Source: Promethearchaeota archaeon (GTDB lineage: Archaea; Asgardarchaeota; Lokiarchaeia; Sigyniarchaeales; SOKP01). Taken from it: a stretch of DNA of 64,000 nt. This document shows positions 43,491 to 51,909 of the stretch, in pieces (position 1 is the first letter of the stretch; every line of letters begins with the position of its first letter). The translations under genes were made by a program, and so were the position numbers. The notes under the pieces are model-generated. The model had not been told where the DNA came from, did no database searches, and was given only the letters and a program-made list of their open reading frames with translations. Location: the NCBI GenBank assembly GCA_016839555.1, contig JAEOUA010000001.1, positions 144,554 to 208,553 of the forward strand, written 5' to 3'.

Positions 43491-46253
43491 CTAATTCTCT
43501 TTTGTTAAATTTAATTCTTCTCTCAATTCCATCAGCTTTTTTTTTGTTTTTTCATCATCCGGCTTCTTCATTAATCTTTTCTGATAAAATAGGATATTTT
43601 CATATTTATATTCTAATTTATTGAATAATTGCACCCATAGATTAAATCCCTCCATTAAATCTATTATATCCTCATCCTCAGCGAATATTTTTATATCTTC
43701 TCTTATTGCTTCCTTTAAATAAGGAGAAGACCTGAATTTTTTCATGGATATACCCTGTTTTTTTATTAATTCTTCATTTACTCTATTAATGAATGCTTCT
43801 AGTTCATTCTTCCAATATATATCTCTTTTATTAATTTTGTGAATCGTATCTTCAATCCATTTTACTTCTTTAGCCGAGATGGTAGATTTTTTTATTAAAA
43901 TTTTTTTAATTTTTTGAAATTCAGAATTAAATTTTTCAATATAATTATAAACTCGTCTGTTAAACTCGTGAAAACTAGCATTATAATCATTTGCGAAAAC
44001 TATTTCTTCATTCGTAAAAGTTAATGTTTTTTCATCAAATTGTCCTTTTAATTTTCCAGCTTCGTAAAGATGATAAAAAATTTCTTTAAGAAGACTAATG
44101 TCATTAGGGGATAATTCTTTTTCATAAAAAAAATCATATAAGGAAAAAATAAATATTTCAGATAACATTATATTTTTTATTCCTCGCTCTGTGTAAAACC
44201 GTATTTCATTCTCTACTTCGTAAAAAATCCCCTTTATTTTTTCAGATTTTTGTAATTCTTCAATCAACTCTTTCATTAATTTCGAATTTACATCATAGTT
44301 GCCTAATGAAATGAAATCTTTAGCGGATGATTCCTTTTTGATAAATTGTTTTATTTTCTTTTTTGCATTCTCTATTTTTGATGGATTAAAGAGTAACACT
44401 TCTCCCTTTTTTAAATATGATACTCCTAAAGAATTAATAAACTCAAAAAAGGACTCATAATCCATACCTGTTTTTTCCATATATTTTGATATCTTTATTT
44501 TATCTTTCTTTTTAATTTCATTGGCTATAGAACTAACTTTTTCATCCAATTCATTTTTTAATGTATGCTCCTCAATATTTAGTTTAGTAGCTAATTGTTC
44601 AATTTTTTGAACTTTTTCTCGTGAGTCTCTCATCTGATCAATTTTTTCAAGCTCAGATTTTATATATTTTGAATAATAAAATTTATCTTTAGATATATTC
44701 CAAATTCCAGTTCTTTCATCTATATATGTAGAGAATATATCTTTTAACAATAATTCACTTAGCTGTAATTTTTTTGAGATTTTTTTTATATCAAAATATC
44801 CGATAATTTTTGAGTTATGCAGCTCTTGCTCGAATTTAATTTTTCCAATATTGGTTAACCAACTAGTACCCTTATGAAATTTCGTTAAATATTCATTTGG
44901 CAAAAGTCGTACCAATTTTAAAAAGGATGGTGTTGTTAATTTCCCCCGATATTTTTTTAAATCAATACTGGCTTCCCTAGTAGCAATCTCGGAAATTTCT
45001 TGCTTAATGTTGGGCAAATTATAAAAAATCTCCTTCTTTTTTCCAACCAATAAGAGATTTTCTTCATTTTCTACAAGTTCTTTTATACATTTATGAATAT
45101 ACTTTAGGGGAAGATAATTATAATCTTTTATAGATATTGTTCCTTTTTCCTTCAGATCACCTAATAAGGTCGAATAAATAAATTTAAAAGGATAGAAATA
45201 GAAATCTGAAAAATATCCTTGAATATGTCCTAATCTTAATAAGGTTTCAATAAATAAGGCAATATCTGGAGATTCTAAAACATTCGAAAAAATTTTTAAT
45301 ATTTCTTCATGGGAAATCTTTCTATTTTGTTCAAAAAAATCTAATACTTTATCCCTTTCTAACTCATAGAAATATATTTTATTAGTTTTTTGATTATTAG
45401 TATAAAAGTAAAGTTCCTTCTCTTTTAAACTTGAATTTTTAAAGTCCTTTAAATATTCTTTAAAGGTTATATTATTTTCTTTTCTAATTTCAGTAAAATC
45501 GTACCTTTTCATAATGAATACATTTTGTAATGTCTCTATTAAATTATCCTTTTCTTGCTCCTTATTATTGGTTAAGTGTACTTTTATCTCAGGGAATAGC
45601 GTCTGGAGTAGTGAAAGTAAACCTAATTTTAGTTTATCCATTTTGTTATTCTCTATTGATTTGAGTATTTGAACTGAATAAGCTCTTATAGAATAAAGCT
45701 GTCTAAAATTGTAATTATTGCACTGACTAAGGAAATTAATGATTGATAAGATATTATCAGTATTTTCATCTTTAATTTCGATTCCTAGAGCATCTAATAA
45801 AGTGTTTTTATTATTACATATTGATCTAGGATTTTTCTTTACCATTCGATCTAAAAAAAAATAGCAATTGTCTCTTATATCTTTTTTATTGGTTAATAAT
45901 AATTTAGCAAATATATCATAATAGTTTTGTTTTAAAAGTTTAGGGTGATGTAAGAGATAAAATCCTAAAATTATAATTGAATTAACCTTTAATTTAATAT
46001 TTTCTGAATTTATGAGTGATTCAATTTTCCCAATAAAAGAAGAATTGAGTATTTCAGGATAAATTTCAATCAATATACTTAAAATATAAGTAATTGGTAC
46101 CTGCAGATTTTCATTTTTTTCCAAAAGAAGTTGAAACTCCTTTATTTTTGATGCAAGCTTTCCTTGTTTATCTTTTTCTATATACTTATTTATTTTTTTT
46201 ACATAGGAAAGTAATTCTGGGAACTCTTGAAAATTTTCAACTTTAAAAGACAT
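43491..46253 (-). CDS. Large helical and winged-helix repeat protein (UFL1-like pattern)
   Basis: A 920-residue cytosolic protein. The N-terminal third looks like HEAT/ARM-type helices (SIIILGFYLLHHPKLL; INSENIKLKV). From about residue 270 a winged-helix-like unit repeats, each ending in a short strand motif: LLRLGHIQGYFSD, SKIIGYFDIKK, SEKIKGIFYEVE and AGKLKGQFDEKT. This G-x-hydrophobic-G-F/Y-x pattern is reminiscent of the winged-helix repeats of UFL1, the eukaryotic UFM1 ligase, and of PCI-type proteins. The C terminus is a helical, charged region (ISMKKFRSSPYLKEAIREDI). No enzyme motif is present. The UFL1 comparison is my inference, and confidence in it is low; that it is a real gene is not in doubt. 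Confidence 0.6.
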   Translation of the reverse strand: MSFKVENFQEFPELLSYVKKINKYIEKDKQGKLASKIKEFQLLLEKNENLQVPITYILSILIEIYPEILNSSFIGKIESLINSENIKLKVNSIIILGFYLLHHPKLLKQNYYDIFAKLLLTNKKDIRDNCYFFLDRMVKKNPRSICNNKNTLLDALGIEIKDENTDNILSIINFLSQCNNYNFRQLYSIRAYSVQILKSIENNKMDKLKLGLLSLLQTLFPEIKVHLTNNKEQEKDNLIETLQNVFIMKRYDFTEIRKENNITFKEYLKDFKNSSLKEKELYFYTNNQKTNKIYFYELERDKVLDFFEQNRKISHEEILKIFSNVLESPDIALFIETLLRLGHIQGYFSDFYFYPFKFIYSTLLGDLKEKGTISIKDYNYLPLKYIHKCIKELVENEENLLLVGKKKEIFYNLPNIKQEISEIATREASIDLKKYRGKLTTPSFLKLVRLLPNEYLTKFHKGTSWLTNIGKIKFEQELHNSKIIGYFDIKKISKKLQLSELLLKDIFSTYIDERTGIWNISKDKFYYSKYIKSELEKIDQMRDSREKVQKIEQLATKLNIEEHTLKNELDEKVSSIANEIKKKDKIKISKYMEKTGMDYESFFEFINSLGVSYLKKGEVLLFNPSKIENAKKKIKQFIKKESSAKDFISLGNYDVNSKLMKELIEELQKSEKIKGIFYEVENEIRFYTERGIKNIMLSEIFIFSLYDFFYEKELSPNDISLLKEIFYHLYEAGKLKGQFDEKTLTFTNEEIVFANDYNASFHEFNRRVYNYIEKFNSEFQKIKKILIKKSTISAKEVKWIEDTIHKINKRDIYWKNELEAFINRVNEELIKKQGISMKKFRSSPYLKEAIREDIKIFAEDEDIIDLMEGFNLWVQLFNKLEYKYENILFYQKRLMKKPDDEKTKKKLMELREELNLTKEN

Positions 46254-46444
46254 ATTATCTTTAATGATATAACCTTTCTACTATAATTCTTTCTGAGGTT
46301 TTACTCTACTTTCAATAATCCTTTTTATAATAAGTTTTTTACGATTTAATTTTGAAAATTAGAAATTTAATTTAATAAGTTGGATAAATAAGAATTGAAA
46401 AAAATAATAATAAAAAAAGAAGGTACTAAAAATTTATTTTTTAT

Positions 46445-47107
46445 TTAATCAACTTCATCGGCTTCTACAGATACATATGATAAGAGTGCGTCAAGTTCTT
46501 CGACTCTTTTGTTTATATTAAGAACGGTAGGCAATTGGATAACTTCTTCTCTCTTTCCTGGCATGAGAACTAGCGAACCGGCTCTCAGAAAAAGAAATTC
46601 AAATACATCAGGAATAGTCTTCTTAATTCTTAAAGCACTTACGGGATAGCGCTCTGCTGAAGCGAAAATACCGGATTTATGGTACATTTCATTTCTCTCG
46701 ATTTTCCAATAATTAAAGCGAGAATTCACGAATACAAAGAAAAGAGTAAACGCAAATACAATGCTCATTATTAAGTAAAATTGCCAAGTCAAACCAAAAT
46801 TAAATGCTTCTACTGTAGACACTTGAATAGTTAATCGACCACTTACCCATAAGAAAATAACAACTAAGATTGCCACCACGATAATTAAAACTAAAAGGAA
46901 AAATTTCGTGGAAGAAAAATCAAATGCGATAACAAATAAATTAATAAAGAAAACCGATATCCAGAAATAACCTAGAAAAGCATTGGGGCCGTCTGGAAAT
47001 GCAAATAATTGTATAAGCCATAGAACGAAAGAAGTTAATGCTAAAGGGTAAAAGAAAATTACCTTTGGGTAGTTCCTTATGATTATTTCTTCTTTAGATT
47101 GAGACAT
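46445..47107 (-). CDS. Membrane protein with PH-like domain
   Basis: A 220-residue protein with four hydrophobic segments in the first 125 residues (for example SFVLWLIQLFAFP and FFLLVLIIVVAILVVIFLW). A C-terminal domain follows (about 130-205) with the strand order of bacterial PH-like (bPH2/YdbT) domains: NYWKIERNEMYHKSGIF, ERYPVSALRIKKTIPD, and AGSLVLMPGKR. These domains face the cytosol and their role is not well known; membrane organisation is a common suggestion. It stands alone. Confidence 0.75.
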   Translation of the reverse strand: MSQSKEEIIIRNYPKVIFFYPLALTSFVLWLIQLFAFPDGPNAFLGYFWISVFFINLFVIAFDFSSTKFFLLVLIIVVAILVVIFLWVSGRLTIQVSTVEAFNFGLTWQFYLIMSIVFAFTLFFVFVNSRFNYWKIERNEMYHKSGIFASAERYPVSALRIKKTIPDVFEFLFLRAGSLVLMPGKREEVIQLPTVLNINKRVEELDALLSYVSVEADEVD

Positions 47108-47253
47108 TTTTATTTCACTTTTATGATTATTTTGTAAATTTATTATTAATATTGGTTAATTATTAATTAATGCTGTTTTTTATTTAAAAATTATTTTCTC
47201 TAAAATATTTAGAGGATATCGTAAATTTTTAAGGTAGTCAAAAAGCAGAATAT

Positions 47254-48000
47254 TTAAAAATAGGAACTTATTGATTTAACCATTCGAGTGGAATATTCTA
47301 TTTCCCTATTTCCTTCATTACTAATCCCCATATGGCCTGGTAAAAGGTACTTCACATCTAAGGTATTAACAAATTCGATTGATTTCGTCAATTTTTTAAG
47401 AGACCCATCGGGAAAATCATATCTCCCGAAACTTCCACCAATAAAAACTAAATCTCCTGGGATTAAAATCTTTTTGTTAGGTTCATAATAAACGATGGAC
47501 CCTTCAGAATGCCCGGGGGTATGAAAAATCTGAAATTTAAAGTTTGAAGCAATGTTAACGGTGTCAGAAGGAGTTAATTCAATCACATTAAGAGGTTTAA
47601 TATCCACACCAAACATTTCTGGGGTAATACCTAAATTACCCGGAAAAATCTTATTTCTTTTTCCTTCTTGTAAAATCTTTGCCGTTACAGTATAAGCAAA
47701 AATCTCAGGAGGGTCATTTTTCAATATTTCCATTAATGGATATAACCCAAGCACATGGTCTATATGCTCATGAGTTAAATATATTTTTGTGATATTTTCA
47801 TAGGAAAATCCTAATTTTTTCATCCCTTCAAATAAACTATTAAGAGATTTACCGTTTCCTGCATCAAAGAGAATTAATTCATCATTTTGCGTATCGTGCA
47901 TTAAATATTGATTACAATCTAACATTTGATTTTCTGAAAAATAATATAAATCCTTAGTGACTTCTTTACCAGTTTTAGTTGATTGTCCAATGAAAAACAT
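47254..48000 (-). CDS. MBL-fold metal-dependent hydrolase (glyoxalase II-like)
   Basis: A 248-residue metallo-beta-lactamase protein with the complete ligand set: His77, His79, Asp81 and His82 in LTHEHIDHV, a later HTPGHSEGS, IPGDLVF and LLPGHMG. This order resembles hydroxyacylglutathione hydrolase-like and related thioester hydrolases rather than RNase Z. The substrate is unknown. Neighbour on the left is the PH-like membrane gene, on the right a divergent ModE-like regulator. Confidence 0.88.
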   Translation of the reverse strand: MFFIGQSTKTGKEVTKDLYYFSENQMLDCNQYLMHDTQNDELILFDAGNGKSLNSLFEGMKKLGFSYENITKIYLTHEHIDHVLGLYPLMEILKNDPPEIFAYTVTAKILQEGKRNKIFPGNLGITPEMFGVDIKPLNVIELTPSDTVNIASNFKFQIFHTPGHSEGSIVYYEPNKKILIPGDLVFIGGSFGRYDFPDGSLKKLTKSIEFVNTLDVKYLLPGHMGISNEGNREIEYSTRMVKSISSYF

Positions 48001-48120
48001 GTTTGATTTTAAGACCCATACATTTACAATAAATATTAATAATGTAAAAGTGTATTCATTTTAATTTTTTATCGTTATATATTATATAATTATAAATAAT
48101 ACTACAATATTTTACATTAT

Positions 48121-48486
48121 ATGAAGAATTTTCATGAAATCGAGAATCAGAAGAAAAAGATTGGCTATGGGGTAAAAATTTGGCTTACATTTGAAGGAAA
48201 AAGTGTTTTAGGCGCTGGATGGGCGAAATTATTGGAAATAATTGATAAAGAAGAAATAGGTTCTCTAACGCAGGCCGCTAAGGAATGTAATTATTCATAT
48301 AAGTATGCATGGAATATATTGAAAAGAATTGAGGAGAGGACAAATATTCCCCCCGCAATAACAAGTAAAGGCGGAAAAGGAGGTGGGGGATGGGTAAAAC
48401 TTTCAGATTGGGGACTTTTACTATTACATAAATATAAAACACTAGCCCAAGAAATAGAAACCTTAAAAAAGCGATTATCAATTTAA
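48121..48486 (+). CDS. ModE-like winged-helix regulator (N-terminal domain only)
   Basis: A 121-residue protein with the COG2005 pattern: IKIWLTFEGKSVLGAGWAKLL, then ISLTQAAKECNYSYKYAWNILK (here IGSLTQAAK...), and TSKGGKGGGGWVKLSDWG as the wing. ModE uses such a domain to bind operators, with molybdate sensed by a separate C-terminal TOBE domain, which is absent here. The ligand or target is therefore unknown. It is divergent from the MBL hydrolase, a possible target by position. Confidence 0.88.
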   Translation: MKNFHEIENQKKKIGYGVKIWLTFEGKSVLGAGWAKLLEIIDKEEIGSLTQAAKECNYSYKYAWNILKRIEERTNIPPAITSKGGKGGGGWVKLSDWGLLLLHKYKTLAQEIETLKKRLSI

Positions 48487-48676
48487 AAAACGAAAGTTAA
48501 ATAGGAACAATACATAATGTTTTTTAGATCTAAAAAAGAGCAACTGCTAATAATAAATAATATAAAGCAATAATATAGTGGTTAAGGTAAAATAATATTT
48601 AATTAAAATAATTCTTATTATTATTATATTATTTAATGACTTTACTAATAATTACAAATTATAAGGATTCATATAA

Positions 48677-50179
48677 ATGTCAAAACCTCCCCAAGGCGCT
48701 CCGATAATTCTGGATATTGGTTCAGGATATGTAAAGGCAGGATTTGCTGGTGAACCAAATCCAAGTCATATCTTTCCTTGTATCACAGGAAAGAGAAAAT
48801 ATAAATCGGTGATGGTCGACGCTGGAACGCAAATGCATGATATATATGTAGGTGATGCGGCTATGAAACTAAGAGGTGTTTTAAACCTAAATCATCCAAT
48901 TCAGAGAGGCATAATAACTAGTTGGGAGGATTATTATGAGATCCTTAATCATGTATTTTATACCCTTTTAAGGATTGAGAACCCACAAAATCATCCTATT
49001 ATATATGTAGAATCCGTGTCCGAACAAAAAGATATTCGAGAATATATAGCAAGAGTTCTATTCGAAACCCATCAATTCCATAGCATAATTATGATTCCGA
49101 GTCCCCTCCTTTCTTGTTTTTCCGTGGGATTAACCACAGCTCTTGTGATTGAGAGTGGAGTTGGGATTACATGGATAGTACCTATCATAAATGGGCAAAT
49201 AATATATAGAGCGATTCAGAGGTTGGAGCTTGCGGGGATTGATATAAATCATAATTTAGAATTACTTCTCATGCGTGAGGGAATAAGTTTAAGCTCCTCA
49301 GCATCAAGTGAAATTTTAAGACAAATAAAAGAAGAAAATTGCTATTTCGCATTGGATCCAGATAATCCTAATAAAACGATTGAAAAAGTAAAATATCCCT
49401 TACCAGATGGATCAATGATGGAAATCGCTCCACATATCTTATATCAAGCACCAGAAGTGATATTTGACCCTTCTATGATCGGTTCAAATTCACCAAATTT
49501 ACCCGAAGCTATAATAAAATGTTTGAATTCGATAGATAAATCTTATTGGGGAGATTTATTAACACATATCATATTGTCAGGCGGTAATTTTCTTCAAAAT
49601 GGATTTAAGGAAAGATTAGAATTGGAATTAAATTCTCAGATCTCTCAATATGGACCTATACCTAAACCTCACAAAATTGAAACAGAAAGACAAGTGAAGA
49701 CTCTTCAACCAGTGAAAAGCACTAAAAAGTTTCATGATACCTGTCCAAAATGTGGAAGGATTGTAGATCTCTCAGATGGAAAAATAGAATGTCCTGAATG
49801 CGGAGCTTCTCTGCAAATCACTCAAATCGATATTGAAATTAAAAATTTAGCCCCATTAAAGTGTCCTTTATGTAATAAGGAAATAGATGATAAAACATCA
49901 CTTTTTTGCCCATATTGTGGACATAAACTAGCAAAAGATAGACCAGAAGTGCTCTCATCATCTGATAAAGTTCCAGAAATTCTTGAATATTTTGAATCCT
50001 CTTCAAAAATATTACATTTTTTCTTACCAGATAATTTACAAACAGCTATTTTTAAGGGTGCTTCAATTTTAGGCAGTTTGCCTTCCTTCGATCAAATTTT
50101 TATTACTCACGCACAATATCAACAGAATAGAGAAATATTATCACGGGATATCAGCGAAATATTTTCTTTACATTTTTAA
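48677..50179 (+). CDS. Actin-related protein with two inserted zinc ribbons
   Basis: A 500-residue actin homologue that aligns well with actin through residues 9-325. Matches include ILDIGSGYVKAGFAG (Asp13), SVMVDAG in the DNase-binding-loop region, YVGDAAMKLRGVLNLNHPI, IITSWEDYYEILNHVFY and IQRLELAG. The second phosphate loop reads VIESGVGITWIVP, with Glu159 for actin Asp154. After SGGNFLQNGFKERL (301-314), two zinc ribbons occupy about 352-420 (Cys356, 359, 372, 375 and Cys396, 399, 411, 414). The final actin segment then resumes with AIFKGASILGSLPSFDQIFITH (457-478). Excluding the insert gives about actin length. A ribosome site AAGGA precedes the ATG. The zinc ribbons suggest a nucleic-acid or protein contact added to an actin fold. 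Confidence 0.93.
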   Translation: MSKPPQGAPIILDIGSGYVKAGFAGEPNPSHIFPCITGKRKYKSVMVDAGTQMHDIYVGDAAMKLRGVLNLNHPIQRGIITSWEDYYEILNHVFYTLLRIENPQNHPIIYVESVSEQKDIREYIARVLFETHQFHSIIMIPSPLLSCFSVGLTTALVIESGVGITWIVPIINGQIIYRAIQRLELAGIDINHNLELLLMREGISLSSSASSEILRQIKEENCYFALDPDNPNKTIEKVKYPLPDGSMMEIAPHILYQAPEVIFDPSMIGSNSPNLPEAIIKCLNSIDKSYWGDLLTHIILSGGNFLQNGFKERLELELNSQISQYGPIPKPHKIETERQVKTLQPVKSTKKFHDTCPKCGRIVDLSDGKIECPECGASLQITQIDIEIKNLAPLKCPLCNKEIDDKTSLFCPYCGHKLAKDRPEVLSSSDKVPEILEYFESSSKILHFFLPDNLQTAIFKGASILGSLPSFDQIFITHAQYQQNREILSRDISEIFSLHF

Positions 50180-50408
50180 TATATTCTCAATAAATTTTAT
50201 AAATATATGCCAATTGCAGATTTATCCCATAAACATTCTATAATATACTTTTAAATATATAAATATAATGGGTTTAATCTTCATTCAAAGTTATCCTATA
50301 AAATTCTATTTCAATCATAATAATATATTCAAACTTTGCTTGAATACTTTACTAAGTTTTAATTCTAATGTTTTTATATTTTTAAACTTCGAAATATAAT
50401 ATTATAAT

Positions 50409-51800
50409 ATGTCTCGAAAAAAATCTGATGAAATTGGTTTAGAGACTACTTTTGGAACACGTGTTGCTTATGCGAATGGAACTTTGGCAGACAATCTTTC
50501 TTTGCAGAATTTTTTATTTCTTGGATTCACATTCTATTATACAGTTATCGGACTTAATGTTGTTTGGTACGCTCTGGCATTCATTATTTATTCAATCTGG
50601 GATGCCATCGATGATCCTATAATTGGGGTGTTATCAGATCGAACTAAAACAAAATGGGGAAGAAGAAAACCGTGGATTTATCTTTCAGCAATCCCGCTTT
50701 GCATATTGATGGTATTAATTTGGACACCACCAACCCTGAATGAATTCTTTACATTCTTATATTTAACCATAATTCTAATAGTGTTTGATTTAATATTTAC
50801 AACCTACACAGTAAATTTCAATGGTTTATGGCCTGAAATGTTTCTTACAGTAGAAGATAGAAGTTCACTGGGGATTTGGAGAAGCATTTTCACCATTTTA
50901 GGAGTTGGACTCGCATTTTTACTCCCCGAAATTGTGATTGGAGATCTTGTAGCTGCAGATCCTGGAGGATATGTAATAAATGGAATTATTGCAGCAATAA
51001 TAGTAGGTGCAACAATTGCAATCATGATAAAGTTTGGATGTTTTGAAAGGAAAGAATTTTCTAAGGATGTGGAAGGTGCTCCAAGTTGGAAAGAATCGTA
51101 TAGAATAACTTTTAAAAATAAGGCATTTATGATATACTGTGTTATAGCACTTGCTATCTTTATTGTTTATGGTATCCTTCCCACCGTTCTCCCGCTCTAT
51201 GCTAAACATATACTTGGTTCAGAGGATCCTGGTTTAATTCTCCTTATTGGTTTATTGGTTTCCGCAGCCTCAACACCCTTATGGATGTATTTAAGAAAGA
51301 AATTAGGGGTAAGGATATCTTATATAATTTCAGCGTCGTTCTGGGCTGCATCGTTATTATTATACCTTTTAGCTTTTAATGAATTAACAGGTTATATCTT
51401 CATCATTTTTATCGGCATCGGTTTAGGAGGCTCTCTCTATATTTACGATCAAGGTATAGCAGAATTAATTGATGACGATGAACTTCGTTCTGGGATTAGT
51501 GTTAGAAGAGAAGGTGCTTATTACGGGGTAGTTGCATTATTTAATAGATTATCTGGAGCAATTAATTTGATTGTCCTTTCTATTGTGTTTGCAGGTGCAG
51601 GCTGGGGGGATTATGAGCTTGCGGATCCTGCTCAGGCGCCTATTATTCTCCCAATAGTTCAGATTTTCTGGCCAGTCTTCATATTAATAATAGCCGTGAT
51701 TCTTTTATATTTCTATCCATTAACCAAAGAGAGAGTTGAAGAAAATGAAAGATTGAAGAAGCAATTACATGATAAAAAAAGAAAAGAAGTTTCTATATAA
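50409..51800 (+). CDS. GPH/MFS-type sugar:cation symporter
   Basis: A 463-residue transporter with about twelve membrane helices. The first half has DDPIIGVLSDRTKTKWGRRKPWI (about 73-95), the signature loop of glycoside-pentoside-hexuronide:cation symporters within the major facilitator superfamily. A second GLGGSLYIYDQGIAELID segment lies in the second half and the C terminus is highly charged. Such carriers take up glycosides with sodium or protons. It starts the carbohydrate/lipid island that continues to about 57.5 kb, with the downstream ceramidase/deacetylase gene 110 bases away on the same strand. Confidence 0.9.
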   Translation: MSRKKSDEIGLETTFGTRVAYANGTLADNLSLQNFLFLGFTFYYTVIGLNVVWYALAFIIYSIWDAIDDPIIGVLSDRTKTKWGRRKPWIYLSAIPLCILMVLIWTPPTLNEFFTFLYLTIILIVFDLIFTTYTVNFNGLWPEMFLTVEDRSSLGIWRSIFTILGVGLAFLLPEIVIGDLVAADPGGYVINGIIAAIIVGATIAIMIKFGCFERKEFSKDVEGAPSWKESYRITFKNKAFMIYCVIALAIFIVYGILPTVLPLYAKHILGSEDPGLILLIGLLVSAASTPLWMYLRKKLGVRISYIISASFWAASLLLYLLAFNELTGYIFIIFIGIGLGGSLYIYDQGIAELIDDDELRSGISVRREGAYYGVVALFNRLSGAINLIVLSIVFAGAGWGDYELADPAQAPIILPIVQIFWPVFILIIAVILLYFYPLTKERVEENERLKKQLHDKKRKEVSI

Positions 51801-51909
51801 TAATAACTAATTTTTTTTCAATTTTTATTCTATTTAATAGATTTTATAGATTTTAGAACTAAGAAATTTAGAAAAATAAAATGAAAAATGATGATAGAGT
51901 GAGTAATGA

